A DNA stretch of 64,000 bases from WJKG01 sp964627305 (GCA_964627305.1 CAZVHP010000001.1:558001-622000); one strand, 5' to 3'. Positions 1 to 9,364 are shown, numbered from the stretch's first letter. The notes: generated by a model not told the origin, from the letters alone. Numbers and translations are program-made.

Positions 1-575
1 TCAGAGAACCACTGATTACGCTCCTCCCAGAAGAAAGCGCTTTCTCTCCGAAGGCGCTTCTCTTCCGGATCTCTGAACTCCCGTTTGCTCCCTTTGCGGA
101 AAACTAATATGTACTCGTGTTCGAGAGTGACATAAGCTCCCGGAGGGAGCATACCCGATCCCATGAACTTGTTTGGTGCGTTGGTGGTTTTGCGCCAAAT
201 GATGTTGGGAAGATTCTGGAAGCCGAGAGATACCATCTTGCTGATGATTCGAGAGTGAGATGAAAACAGCTGGAAGTTGTCATTGAGCGTCCGTGTGGCA
301 TTCCCTATGTTTATGCAGACGATGCCTCCATCGCAAACAACTCGCGGCAACTGAGTCCACACCTGGTCGAGTTGGCGATGCATCGATTCGAACGCCTCCT
401 GTTCACGCCCGTCGTTCATCTTCTGTCCGATGTTTGGATCTGCACGGCAGAACAACTCGTCCCACATTTCGATCATTGGGTAAGGTGGTGAAGTGACTAC
501 GAGACTGACGCAGCTATTATCCAGTGCCGACAGATCAATCGCTGAGGAGTACAGTACTCTGTGAGTGGTCTTCAT
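1..575 (-). CDS. DNA methyltransferase (TSPPY type), N-terminal part, cut by window edge
   Basis: Translating the minus strand from 575 gives about 191 open codons that run off the left edge with no stop. The motif VVTSPPYPMIEMWDELF lies at about residues 26-42. TSPPY is motif IV, the catalytic loop, of N4-cytosine/N6-adenine amino-methyltransferases. Later text includes RKTTNAPNKFMGSGMLPPGA and LEHEYILVFRK, typical of the target-recognition and post-catalytic part of this family. Motif IV near the N-terminus suggests a beta-class order, with the SAM-binding FxGxG motif expected in the missing C-terminal half. An in-frame ATG six bases upstream (581) is an alternative start. It could be an orphan regulatory enzyme or part of a restriction-modification system; the missing flank would decide. 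The family call is confident, the specificity unknown. Confidence 0.8.
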   Translation of the reverse strand, partial: MKTTHRVLYSSAIDLSALDNSCVSLVVTSPPYPMIEMWDELFCRADPNIGQKMNDGREQEAFESMHRQLDQVWTQLPRVVCDGGIVCINIGNATRTLNDNFQLFSSHSRIISKMVSLGFQNLPNIIWRKTTNAPNKFMGSGMLPPGAYVTLEHEYILVFRKGSKREFRDPEEKRLRRESAFFWEERNQWFS

Positions 576-587
576 AGTCATAGCCTT

Positions 588-616
588 AGTTTATGACATT
601 ATGGACACCGTGTAAA
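588..616 (-). promoter_or_regulatory. Putative sigma70-type promoter for the methyltransferase
   Basis: Read on the minus strand there is TTTACA (616-611), a 17-base spacer and TAAACT (593-588). Transcription would begin around 581, almost at the first ATG, so the message could be nearly leaderless. Sequence match only. Confidence 0.4.
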
Positions 617-788
617 TCACATTCATGCGGCGACATTCGTCAATGGTCGTGAAAGCCCGGACGTGGTCGAGGTGCTCTGTCACTGGATGGTGAATGAAGG
701 ACAGCATACCGACAGCCTGACGTTGTTCACGGCCTCGGCGAGTGCCGGGAGCCGGTGTGAAGCACGGGATCCCATACAGCATCCGCAA

Positions 789-1406
789 TCACCAGTCGCG
801 CAGGGTGAACAGGTAGCCGAAAGTGACTCGGATGTCGGACAGGCGGATTTCTTCCTTGCGTTCGGCGACCATGCCGATACCCGTATCGCGGATGTAGTTA
901 AGGTTGGAGCGCATTTCTGTGATGGTGAGTTCGAGGGCGTATACACTTCGGTAGCGCAGGCCCAGAGCAATGCGGAAGCCGGGGGCGGCATCGATGCGGA
1001 CCTCGCGGATGGCGAACTGGGAGCGGAGGGAGTCGGCAATCCAGGCATGGGGTTTGAACGAGTGCACTGTGAACAGGGCGCCGGCACCAATATAGCCCGT
1101 CAGTTTGTCGGTGCCTCGGTAGTAGAAGCTCTCAAGGGCGAATGAGACGGCGTGCATCGGGCCACGGGGGTATTGGCGTGCTGACAGCTCGCCGTATTTG
1201 TAATCGACGGAGGTCCGGACAACGACGGGATGCATGATAAGCAACTCGTACTTGGCTGACAGTTCGGGTCCGGCGGAGACGACATCGGACGGCGCCCGGA
1301 AACCCAGCGAGATGTGGGCATTGACGCTGGCCAGCGTGTCCTCCTCGACCGGGTTGAGGGGGTAGAGCGGGAGGCTCATCATGGCGGCCATAAGCAGAGC
1401 GAGCAT
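789..1406 (-). CDS. Predicted exported outer-membrane beta-barrel protein
   Basis: Not a recognised family. From ATG 1406 the protein is about 205 residues and begins with a signal peptide-like hydrophobic stretch (MLALLMAAMMSLPLYP). The rest alternates polar and hydrophobic residues with many Tyr/Phe and Gly, for example AVSFALESFYYRGTDKLTGY and YIGAGALFTV, and it ends with an aromatic residue (FTLRDW). That pattern fits a small outer-membrane barrel. I chose 1406 over the upstream start at 1466 because the signal peptide begins there and a GAGG ribosome site sits about 10 bases upstream; the 20 extra residues would precede the signal. It stands alone between the methyltransferase and the divergent aldehyde dehydrogenase. 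Confidence 0.6.
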   Translation of the reverse strand: MLALLMAAMMSLPLYPLNPVEEDTLASVNAHISLGFRAPSDVVSAGPELSAKYELLIMHPVVVRTSVDYKYGELSARQYPRGPMHAVSFALESFYYRGTDKLTGYIGAGALFTVHSFKPHAWIADSLRSQFAIREVRIDAAPGFRIALGLRYRSVYALELTITEMRSNLNYIRDTGIGMVAERKEEIRLSDIRVTFGYLFTLRDW

Positions 1407-1616
1407 GCTGGTATGTCCTCGTCTGAAGTAGTTGCTGTATATACTAATAACGCATGTTCGCGGCAATCGATCAACCCAAAGCGGTGACTTTTTTCTGTGC
1501 TGGTGTGTTGCCGGGGTAGTGGTCGGTGCTCAGGCCTCAGGGTTTCGGCGCTTCCGATCTTGTGTAAGTTATTGTGGCACAAGGCGTGGTTTGGCTTGCT
1601 TTGGCGGGGAAAGCGG

Positions 1617-1644
1617 TTGACATCGACTGCCTAAAGAATATATT
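1617..1644 (+). promoter_or_regulatory. Putative sigma70-type promoter of the aldehyde dehydrogenase
   Basis: TTGACA (1617-1622), a 16-base spacer, then TATATT (1639-1644). It implies a leader of roughly 90 bases before the ATG at 1743. The rest of 1407-1742, between the divergent barrel gene and this promoter, shows no gene or recognisable element. Confidence 0.6.
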
Positions 1645-1742
1645 ACCTGCCTATGAAATCCGGGTGTGACGTATTTCACATGGCCGGAGCGCTGTTAACA
1701 GATTGCCAGAAGAGTACATAAGCCATAGAAGGAAAGTGTGTT

Positions 1743-3239
1743 ATGAGTAGTCCGGAAGTTCTCAAGAATTTCATCAATGGTGAGTGGGTCGAGTCTGTTT
1801 CCGGTGAGACCTACGAAAACGTAAATCCGGCCGATAACAGCGATGTTGTGGGGATATTCCAGAAGTCGAACGCTGAGGATGTGAAGAGGGCGGTGGATGC
1901 GGCCGCTGCTGCTTATGAGAAGTGGCGGTTGACGCCGGCACCGAAGCGTGGAGAGATACTGTACAAAGTTGCACAGCGTCTGGAGGCCGAGAAGGAGCGT
2001 TGCGCGAAAGAAATGACGCGCGAGATGGGCAAGGTGCTCGCTGAAACGCGCGGTGATGTGCAGGAAGCAATCGATTTGACATACTACATGGCGGGGGAGG
2101 GGCGACGGTTGTTCGGTTTTACGACGCCCTCGGAGATGGGGAACAAGTTTGCCATGGCGGTCCGTCAGCCGCTGGGTGTGTGTGGTTTCATTACGCCGTG
2201 GAATTTCCCGATGGCTATACCCTCATGGAAGACCATGCCGGCGTTGATTTGCGGCAATACGGTGGTGATCAAGCCGGCGACTGACACGCCGAAGTCGGTG
2301 GTCAACATGGTGAAGATCATGCACGAAGAGGGCGTTCCGGCGGGTGTGATCAACCTTGTGACGGGCGCGGGCAGCAAGGTGGGACAGCCGCTGATCAATG
2401 ATCCGCGAACGCGGGTCATTTCGTTTACCGGTTCGACCGAAGTCGGTCGCAAGGTATCTGAAGCCTGTGCGCCGACCTTCAAGCACACCTGCCTTGAGAT
2501 GGGTGGGAAGAATGTGCAGATAGTCATGGACGACGCCAATATTGATCTGGCGGTTGATGGTGTGCTGTGGGGAGCGTTCGGCACTACCGGGCAGCGTTGT
2601 ACGGCGACGAGCCGCCTGATAATCCACAAGGATGTGGCGAAGAAGATGATCGACAAGCTGGTCGAGCGGGTCAAACAGTTGAAGGTGGGCAATGGACTTG
2701 ATGAGAGTATGCAGATGGGACCCTGCGTGAACCAGAGTCAGCTGGATACGGTGCTGAAGTATGTCGATATCGGCAAGAACGAGGACGGCGCCAAACTGGT
2801 CTGTGGCGGTGAGCGGCTCACCGGTGGAGATTATGACAAGGGGTTCTTCGTTCAGCCGACGGTGTTCACGGAGGTAACGCAGAAGATGCGTCTGTGGAAG
2901 GAAGAGATTTTCGGCCCGGTGCTGTCGGTGGGGACGTTCGATACATTCGAACAGGCGATTGAGATGGCCAACGACACCATTTACGGGCTGTCGGCCTCTA
3001 TTTACACGCAGGATGTCAACTGGGCGTTCAAGGCCATGCGCGATGTGTATACGGGCATATTCTACGTGAATGCTCCGACCATCGGCGCCGAGACGCACCT
3101 GCCGTTTGGCGGGACAAAGGAGACCGGCAATGGTCACCGCGAGGCGGCCATGGTGGCGCTGGATGTGTTCAGTGAGTGGAAGTCGGTTTATGTCGACTTC
3201 TCCGGCAGGATACAGCGCGCGCAGATCGATAACCAGTAG
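1743..3239 (+). CDS. NAD(P)+-dependent aldehyde dehydrogenase
   Basis: A 498-residue cytosolic aldehyde dehydrogenase, full family length, oxidising an aldehyde to its acid. The active site is intact: Cys286 in GTTGQRCTATSR, general base Glu252 in CLEMGGKN, Asn154 in TPWNFP, and NAD-binding Lys177 in VVIKPA; the coenzyme loop reads FTGSTEVGRKV. The pattern resembles the semialdehyde and succinate-semialdehyde/ALDH7-like groups, but the substrate cannot be read from sequence. ATG 1743 is preceded by GGAAAG and a strong promoter. Downstream are a CPGS-like GTPase and carbamate kinase, separated by a 200-base gap without a clear terminator, so it may be its own unit. Confidence 0.93.
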   Translation: MSSPEVLKNFINGEWVESVSGETYENVNPADNSDVVGIFQKSNAEDVKRAVDAAAAAYEKWRLTPAPKRGEILYKVAQRLEAEKERCAKEMTREMGKVLAETRGDVQEAIDLTYYMAGEGRRLFGFTTPSEMGNKFAMAVRQPLGVCGFITPWNFPMAIPSWKTMPALICGNTVVIKPATDTPKSVVNMVKIMHEEGVPAGVINLVTGAGSKVGQPLINDPRTRVISFTGSTEVGRKVSEACAPTFKHTCLEMGGKNVQIVMDDANIDLAVDGVLWGAFGTTGQRCTATSRLIIHKDVAKKMIDKLVERVKQLKVGNGLDESMQMGPCVNQSQLDTVLKYVDIGKNEDGAKLVCGGERLTGGDYDKGFFVQPTVFTEVTQKMRLWKEEIFGPVLSVGTFDTFEQAIEMANDTIYGLSASIYTQDVNWAFKAMRDVYTGIFYVNAPTIGAETHLPFGGTKETGNGHREAAMVALDVFSEWKSVYVDFSGRIQRAQIDNQ

Positions 3240-3438
3240 TGCTTGTGCAACGTGTGGAAGGGATGACGGTTTGAGCCGTTGCAAGTTCATATTTGACCGT
3301 GAGACCTGCGGGGTCGTTTTCCTGTACATGATCCTGTTCATCTGGACGGCATCATCGATATGAGGGAGCGCCTCCGTCAGGGGAGATGGTATGAGAGTGC
3401 TGTTTAACACGTGATGGTCGAATAAGGAGCAATTGAAG

Positions 3439-4803
3439 ATGGCTACGAAGACAGAACGCAAGCGGATCATTATCATGGGCGCGGCCGGCCGCGATTTCCA
3501 TAATTTTAACACGTTGTACCGTGATAACGAAACTGTGGAAGTGGTGGCGTTCACTGCGACGCAGATTCCCGATATTGAAGGCCGCAAGTATCCGGCGCAG
3601 TTGGCCGGGAAGCTGTATCCCAAGGGGGTACCGATCGAGGACGAGACCAGTCTGCTGGATCTGATCGAGAAGCACAAGGTTGACGAGGTGGTTTTCTCGT
3701 ACTCGGATGTGAGTTACCAGTATGTGATGGAGAAGGCGGCGTACGTGATGGCGGCCGGGGCGCGGTTTGCGGTTGAAGGCTCGACCCCGACCCAGATCGA
3801 GTCGAGCAAGCCGGTGGTCTCCGTGTGTGCGATTCGCACCGGTTGCGGCAAGTCGCAGACGACGCGTGCGGTGGCGGCGGCTCTGCAGGAGATGGGCAAG
3901 AAGGTAGTGGCGATCCGTCACCCCATGCCGTATGGCGATCTGGCGGCACAGGCCTGTCAGCGGTTTGCCGATCTGTCCGATCTGGACAAGCACAAGTGTA
4001 CGATTGAGGAGCGCGAGGAGTACGAGCCGCACATCAATCGTGGCGTGGTTGTCTATGCTGGTGTGGACTATGAGCAGATCATCCGTGAGGCCGAGAAAGA
4101 GGCCGACGTTATCCTGTGGGATGGCGGCAACAACGATATGTCGTTCTACAGGACGGATCTGCAGATTACGGTAGTGGATCCGCATCGTCCGGGACACGAG
4201 CTGGAGTACTATCCGGGGCAGGTCAACCTTCTGAGGGCTGATGTGATAGTGATCAACAAGATTGACTCGGCTGACCCTGAGGGTGTGGTTGAGGTCCGTC
4301 GCAACATCCAGGCCTACAATCCGAATGCGATCGTGATCGATGCGGCCTCTCCGCTGGAGGTGGACAAGCCGGAGTTGATTCGCGGCAAGCGGGTGCTGGT
4401 GGTCGAGGATGGTCCCACGCTGACCCACGGTGAGATGACCTATGGCGCCGGCGTGGTGGCGGCCGAGAAGTACGGTGCGATCGAACTGGTTGACCCGCGT
4501 CCTTACACGGTGAAGTCGATCACGCGGACGTTCGAGAAGTATCCCGAGATAGGCGTTCTTCTGCCGGCTATGGGGTATGGTGATCAGCAGATCAAGGACC
4601 TGGAGACGACGATCAACAAGGTCAAGTGTGATGCGGTTGTTGTGGCGACGCCGATCGATTTGACCCGGATTCTCAAGATCAAGCATCCGAACACGCGGGT
4701 GTACTACAACCTGCAGGAGATCGGGACGCCGACGGTCAAGTCGGTGCTTGAGGATTTTCTGAAGGGTAAGAAGCCGGGCACCAAGCGCACGGCGAAGAAG
4801 TAA
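3439..4803 (+). CDS. Cyclic 2,3-diphosphoglycerate synthetase-like GTPase (COG2403 family)
   Basis: A 454-residue protein with an N-terminal Rossmann-like region (RIIIMGAAGRDFHNF) and a central P-loop NTPase domain (VSVCAIRTGCGKSQTTR, about residues 127-143). NKID lies around residue 274, which would fit a guanine-specificity motif. Archaeal homologues make cyclic 2,3-diphosphoglycerate, but bacterial members are uncharacterised and commonly sit beside carbamate kinase, as here, so a link to carbamoyl-phosphate or nucleotide metabolism is as likely. A TTG start at 3433 is possible, but AAGGAG at 3424-3429 is only 3 bases from it and 9 from ATG 3439, so I chose the ATG. The C-terminus is a short basic tail (KGKKPGTKRTAKK). 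Confidence 0.8.
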   Translation: MATKTERKRIIIMGAAGRDFHNFNTLYRDNETVEVVAFTATQIPDIEGRKYPAQLAGKLYPKGVPIEDETSLLDLIEKHKVDEVVFSYSDVSYQYVMEKAAYVMAAGARFAVEGSTPTQIESSKPVVSVCAIRTGCGKSQTTRAVAAALQEMGKKVVAIRHPMPYGDLAAQACQRFADLSDLDKHKCTIEEREEYEPHINRGVVVYAGVDYEQIIREAEKEADVILWDGGNNDMSFYRTDLQITVVDPHRPGHELEYYPGQVNLLRADVIVINKIDSADPEGVVEVRRNIQAYNPNAIVIDAASPLEVDKPELIRGKRVLVVEDGPTLTHGEMTYGAGVVAAEKYGAIELVDPRPYTVKSITRTFEKYPEIGVLLPAMGYGDQQIKDLETTINKVKCDAVVVATPIDLTRILKIKHPNTRVYYNLQEIGTPTVKSVLEDFLKGKKPGTKRTAKK

Positions 4804-4866
4804 GTCGGAACGACCGGGCGGAAGGGAGCGATCCTTTCCGCCTTCTGCAAATAGAAGGCTGACATC

Positions 4867-5817
4867 ATGGCTTCGGGAAAGACGGCTGTTGTGGCGCTCG
4901 GTGGCAACGCGATCACCGTGCCCGGCATGGAAGACACCATTGCCAATCAGTTTGCCAATACGCGCCGCTCGCTTGATGGCATTGTTGAGCTTGTTCGCGA
5001 CGGTTACAACCTGGTGGTCACTCACGGCAACGGCCCGCAGGTGGGCAACGCCCTGCTTCGGAACGAGATGGCGCGTGGTTCGGCGCCGGACTTACCGCTG
5101 GGGGTGCTGGTTGCCGATACGCAGGGGGGGATGGGGTATATGATCGAGCAATCGCTGCAGAACCGGCTCAAGAAAGAAGGGATCGAGCGGCGGGTGGTGA
5201 CTATCGTCACCCAGATGATTGTTGATAAGGAGGACCCGGCGATCAACAACCCGACCAAGTACATCGGGCAGTTCTACACGGAGAAACAGGCCCGGACCTA
5301 CGAACAGAATCTGGGCTGGCAGATGAAACAGGATGCCAATCGGGGCTGGCGTCGTGTGGTGCCATCGCCGAAACCGAAAAGCTCGGTGGAGGGGTCGACG
5401 ATCCGTCAGTTGGTTGAGCAGGGGAATATCATCATTGCGGGCGGTGGTGGAGGCATTCCGGTTTATATCGATACGTTCGGCAATCTCGAGGGGCTGGATG
5501 CGGTGATCGATAAAGACTGGGCCTCGGCCGTGATTGCCCGCGAGGTGAATGCGCAGGTGCTGTGCATTTTGACCTCGGTAGACCAGGTATCGCTGGATTT
5601 CGGCAAGGAGAATCAACAGGAGCTTGGGACGGTGACGCTGGCGGAGTTGAAGCGATATCGGGACGAGGGTCATTTTCCTGCCGGGTCGATGGGTCCCAAG
5701 GTGGATGCTGCCATTGCTTTTATGGAAAACGGCGGTGACGTGGTCACCATTACGTCGTTCAACCTGGCCGGCGCGGCTCTTCGCGGCGAGGCCGGGACAC
5801 GAATCGTTAGCGAGTAG
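4867..5817 (+). CDS. arcC: Carbamate kinase
   Basis: A 316-residue amino-acid-kinase fold enzyme interconverting carbamoyl phosphate + ADP with carbamate + ATP. It shows the family signatures VVALGGNAI near the N-terminus, THGNGPQVGN (about 53-62), the PF domain with PSPKP (about 167) and IIAGGGGGIPV (about 189-199), followed by DKDWASAVIA and GSMGPKVDAA. Length matches ArcC. It lies 63 bases after the CPGS-like GTPase and 2 bases before the CCA nucleotidyltransferase, so all three are probably co-transcribed. No arginine deiminase or ornithine carbamoyltransferase is in the window, so whether it makes ATP or supplies carbamoyl phosphate is open. Confidence 0.95.
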   Translation: MASGKTAVVALGGNAITVPGMEDTIANQFANTRRSLDGIVELVRDGYNLVVTHGNGPQVGNALLRNEMARGSAPDLPLGVLVADTQGGMGYMIEQSLQNRLKKEGIERRVVTIVTQMIVDKEDPAINNPTKYIGQFYTEKQARTYEQNLGWQMKQDANRGWRRVVPSPKPKSSVEGSTIRQLVEQGNIIIAGGGGGIPVYIDTFGNLEGLDAVIDKDWASAVIAREVNAQVLCILTSVDQVSLDFGKENQQELGTVTLAELKRYRDEGHFPAGSMGPKVDAAIAFMENGGDVVTITSFNLAGAALRGEAGTRIVSE

Positions 5818-5819
5818 GG

Positions 5820-7211
5820 ATGTGTAGATTGTCTGGCGAAGTAGTTGACGATATTCTCGAAGCCGGACGCATTTACGAGGTCGGCGGCGCCGTGCGGGAT
5901 CAGCTTCTGTATGGGGGACTTCAGGAGACCGACCTGGATTACCTGGTGACGGGCGTTGGGTATGATCGCCTCAGCGCCATTCTGAAGCGGCATGGGCGGG
6001 TTGATCTGGTCGGTCGGTCTTTTGGGGTGATCAAGTTCACCCAGATGGTCAGGGGCCGGTCTTGTACCTATGACATTACGCTGCCGCGAACGGAGCATTC
6101 GACGGGAGTCGGGCACCGTGACTTCGAGGTTCGCTACGATCCGAACCTGCCGGTGGAAGCCGACCTGATTCGCCGCGATTTCACTATCAATGCAATGGCG
6201 CTGGCCCTGGATACACAGGAGCTGGTTGACCCGCTGCAGGGTCGGGCCGATCTGGAGCTGCGGCAGCTTCGCATTGTTTATCCTGAGTCATTCAAAGATG
6301 ATCCTCTGCGGATGCTTCGTGCGGTACAGTTCGCAGCACGGTTCGAATTCTCGATAGAGCTGGAGACGTTCCAGTTGATGCGCCAGCATGCGGAGTTGAT
6401 CACCACAGTTTCCCCGGAGCGGATAGCAGAGGAACTCAACAAGCTGTTGTTGCGGGCTGATAATCCCTCGATTGGTTTTCGGTTGATGCAGGCCTCCGGC
6501 CTGATGGCGCACGTGTTGCCGGAACTGGAAGAGTGTGTGGGAGTGGATCAGCCCGGCGGGTATCATCGCTACGATGTATTCGAGCACATCATCCGGACGG
6601 TGGACGCCTGTCCGCGGCGATTGGCGTTGCGGTTGGCGGCGCTGTTTCACGATATCAACAAGCCGCAGTCCAAACGTTTGGTGGACGATGGCGCTACATT
6701 TTACGGGCACGAGTGTGTGGGGGCGAGGACAGCGCGAACGGTGATGAACCGCCTGAGGTACGGGAAGGAACTGATATCGAGGGTGGAGACGCTGGTCGAG
6801 CGGCACATGTTCACGACCGATGTGACGCCGAAAGGGATGAGACGGCTGGTACGTCGGGTCGGGGTTGACTTGATATTTGATTTGTTGGATCTGCGCCGAG
6901 CGGACGTCGTTGCCCAGGGCATGGGCGGGACAACAGAGGATGTCGACCAGTTTGAGGCGGATATTCGGGCAGAGATAGATCGGAAGTCGCCATTTGGGAT
7001 CAGGGATTTGCAGATTGACGGGGGGCGCGTTATGGAGATTCTCAGGATCGGGCCCTCGCCGCTGGTTGGGGAGGTGCTGAACTATCTTCTGGAGGCTGTT
7101 CTTGATGAACCGGAGCGGAATACTCCGGAACAGCTTGGAGAATTGGCAAGAAAGTATTATGAAAAGAAGAATACAGATGTCCAAGTAAGGGACAAGGAAG
7201 ACGAACTATGA
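5820..7211 (+). CDS. cca: tRNA CCA-adding enzyme / poly(A) polymerase family nucleotidyltransferase with HD domain
   Basis: A 463-residue class II polymerase-beta-like nucleotidyltransferase. It has VGGAVRDQLL (about 21-30), the metal-binding pair D38/D40 in TDLDYLV, and RRDFTINAMA (about 118-127), the head-domain motif of CCA-adding and poly(A) enzymes. The neck region DPLRMLRAVQFAARF follows, then an HD phosphohydrolase domain with LFHDINKP and a later RVETLVERHM. CCA-adding, A-adding and poly(A) activity cannot be separated by eye. ATG 5820 lies 2 bases after arcC, and the stop overlaps the sucC start as ATGA, implying translational coupling to the TCA genes. A complete gene with no oddities. 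Confidence 0.88.
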   Translation: MCRLSGEVVDDILEAGRIYEVGGAVRDQLLYGGLQETDLDYLVTGVGYDRLSAILKRHGRVDLVGRSFGVIKFTQMVRGRSCTYDITLPRTEHSTGVGHRDFEVRYDPNLPVEADLIRRDFTINAMALALDTQELVDPLQGRADLELRQLRIVYPESFKDDPLRMLRAVQFAARFEFSIELETFQLMRQHAELITTVSPERIAEELNKLLLRADNPSIGFRLMQASGLMAHVLPELEECVGVDQPGGYHRYDVFEHIIRTVDACPRRLALRLAALFHDINKPQSKRLVDDGATFYGHECVGARTARTVMNRLRYGKELISRVETLVERHMFTTDVTPKGMRRLVRRVGVDLIFDLLDLRRADVVAQGMGGTTEDVDQFEADIRAEIDRKSPFGIRDLQIDGGRVMEILRIGPSPLVGEVLNYLLEAVLDEPERNTPEQLGELARKYYEKKNTDVQVRDKEDEL

Positions 7212-8344
7212 AGATCCATGAGTATCAGGCACGAGAGCTGTTTGCCCGGCACGGGGTACCGGTGCCACCGGGTGAGACAGCGACCGAGCCGGTGCAGGCG
7301 TTCGAGATTGCCGAGAAGTACAATTGCCCGGTGATGGTGAAATCGCAGGTGCTGGTGGGCGGGCGTGGCAAGGCCGGCGGAGTGAAGTACGCTGAGAACG
7401 CCGAGGCGGCCAAGGTGCTGGCCACCCAGATTCTGGGAATGGACATCAAGGGCGAGAAGGTGAACAAGGTGTTGGTGACGCCGGCGGAGGATATCATTTC
7501 AGAGTCCTATGTGGGCATCATTCTCGATCGGGCCACGAAGTCCCCGGTGATCATGGCCTCGCCGGCCGGCGGTGTGGATATCGAGGAAGTTGCGGCCAAG
7601 ACGCCTGAGAGGATCTTCAAGCTGGTTGTCGACCCGGTCAAGGGACTGAAGCTGTTTCAGGCCCGCAATCTGGCGTACAAGCTGTATCGCGATATCAATC
7701 AGGTCCGTCAGGCGGCTGATGCTATCATGAGGCTGTATGAATGTTTCTGGGCGGTGGATGCCTCGCTGGTCGAGATCAACCCGTTGATCACGAACACCGA
7801 TGGTAATGTGGTGGCGATTGACGCCAAGATCAATATCGACGACAATGCGTTGTTCCGTCATAAGGATATCGCTGCCATGCGTGATATACAGGCGGAGGAG
7901 CCGGGTGAAGTCCGGGCGCGCGAGGGTGGTTTGTCGTTTGTCAAGCTTGACGGGAATATTGGTTGTATCGTTAACGGGGCCGGGCTGGCGATGACGACCA
8001 TGGACCTGGTGAAGCGATATGGTGGTGAGCCGGCGAACTTTTTGGATATCGGCGGTTCCTCGAACCCGGAGAAGGTGGTCACGGCGATGGACATTATTTT
8101 GTCCGATCCGAACGTGCGCGCTATCCTGATCAACATATTCGGCGGCATTACGCGCTGCGATGATGTGGCCAATGGTATTGTGGAGGCCTTCCGGCGGTTG
8201 AGTCCCTCGGTTCCGGTGGTGGTCAGGCTGACCGGCACCAACGAGAAGGAGGCCGAGAAGATTCTCAAGTCGGTCAACCTGCCGTCGGCAGACACGCTCG
8301 ACAATGTGGTGAAGAAGGCGATCGAGCTGTCGGGGATCGAGTAA
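7208..8344 (+). CDS. sucC: Succinyl-CoA synthetase beta subunit
   Basis: A 378-residue ATP-grasp subunit of succinate-CoA ligase: succinyl-CoA + NDP + Pi to succinate + NTP + CoA. The N-terminus MKIHEYQARELFARHGVPVP is the family signature. The ATP-grasp core includes VKSQVLVGGRGKAGGVK, EINPLI and DAKINIDDNALFR, and the CoA-side motif is FLDIGGSS...NIFGGITRCD. Length is close to E. coli SucC. Its ATG overlaps the cca stop, and sucD follows after 27 bases, so the pair is co-translated. NTP specificity cannot be assigned safely; the ndk gene downstream would allow exchange if GTP is made. Confidence 0.97.
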   Translation: MKIHEYQARELFARHGVPVPPGETATEPVQAFEIAEKYNCPVMVKSQVLVGGRGKAGGVKYAENAEAAKVLATQILGMDIKGEKVNKVLVTPAEDIISESYVGIILDRATKSPVIMASPAGGVDIEEVAAKTPERIFKLVVDPVKGLKLFQARNLAYKLYRDINQVRQAADAIMRLYECFWAVDASLVEINPLITNTDGNVVAIDAKINIDDNALFRHKDIAAMRDIQAEEPGEVRAREGGLSFVKLDGNIGCIVNGAGLAMTTMDLVKRYGGEPANFLDIGGSSNPEKVVTAMDIILSDPNVRAILINIFGGITRCDDVANGIVEAFRRLSPSVPVVVRLTGTNEKEAEKILKSVNLPSADTLDNVVKKAIELSGIE

Positions 8345-8371
8345 TCAGGGTAAAACAGAGGAAGCAAAGCG

Positions 8372-9364
8372 ATGTCGATATTCATAAACAAGAAGACGAA
8401 GCTGCTGGTGCAGGGCATAACTGGTCGTGACGGTTCCTTCCATGCCCAGCAGATGAAGGCCTACGGGACTGATGTAGTGGGCGGTGTGACTCCCGGCAAG
8501 GGGGGCACCAAGGTGGCCGGTATTCCGGTGTTCAACACGGTTGAAGAGGCGGTTGCCAGGACGAAGGCGAATGCGTCGGTGATCTATGTACCGCCACCGT
8601 TCGCGGTTGATGCCATCTACGAGGCTGTTGATGCCGGCATAAAGCTGGTGGTGTGCATCACGGAAGGGGTGCCTGCGAACGATATGATGCAGGTGTATCC
8701 GTACGTCAAGGAAAAGGGCGCGCGGTTGATTGGACCGAACTGCCCGGGGCTGATTTCGGTGGATCAGTGCAAGGTGGGCATCATGCCGGGTAACATCGTC
8801 AAAAAGGGCGGTGTTGGGGTGGTGTCGCGCTCGGGCACGTTGACATATGAGGCGATCTGGGCGTTGACGTGTGCCGGGATGGGGCAGACGACGTGTATCG
8901 GTATTGGTGGTGACCAGGTGATTGGCACCAATTTCATCGATGTGATTGAGGCTTTCGAGGCTGACGGTGCCACCAAGGCGATCGTGATGATCGGGGAGAT
9001 CGGCGGGTCTGACGAGGAGGACGCGGCACGGTTTGTCAAGAAGCATGTGACCAAGCCGGTGGTGGCGTTCATAGCCGGGCAGACAGCTCCTCCGGGCAAG
9101 CGGATGGGTCATGCCGGGGCGATCATCTCCGGCGGCAGCGGCACGGCAGCGGACAAGATTGCGGCGTTGAACAAGGCAGGGATTCCGGTCGCGGGTTCGC
9201 CGACAGAGCTGCCGGAACTGCTGAGTGAGCAGATCAAGAAGCTCAAGGGTTTGTCGAAGGCAACGAAGAAGCCTGCAAAGAAGCCGGTGAAGAAGACAAC
9301 AAAGAAGACTGCTGTGAAGAAGACTGCCAAGAAAACGGCGGCCAAAGGCAAGAAGAGGAAATAG
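8372..9364 (+). CDS. sucD: Succinyl-CoA synthetase alpha subunit with lysine-rich C-terminal tail
   Basis: Residues 1-291 are a standard CoA-ligase alpha subunit: CoA-binding VQGITGRDGSFHAQQM, GPNCPG (121-126), and the phospho-histidine loop KRMGHAGAII with His247. E. coli SucD is about 289 residues. This protein carries about 40 more, and from 296 to 330 roughly half are lysine in a KKTA/KKPA pattern like histone H1 tails. The tail is in frame and ends at a normal stop, so it is a real extension. Such a tail could bind nucleic acid, membrane or the beta subunit; this is inference. RBS AGAGGAAG precedes ATG 8372. Confidence 0.96.
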   Translation: MSIFINKKTKLLVQGITGRDGSFHAQQMKAYGTDVVGGVTPGKGGTKVAGIPVFNTVEEAVARTKANASVIYVPPPFAVDAIYEAVDAGIKLVVCITEGVPANDMMQVYPYVKEKGARLIGPNCPGLISVDQCKVGIMPGNIVKKGGVGVVSRSGTLTYEAIWALTCAGMGQTTCIGIGGDQVIGTNFIDVIEAFEADGATKAIVMIGEIGGSDEEDAARFVKKHVTKPVVAFIAGQTAPPGKRMGHAGAIISGGSGTAADKIAALNKAGIPVAGSPTELPELLSEQIKKLKGLSKATKKPAKKPVKKTTKKTAVKKTAKKTAAKGKKRK

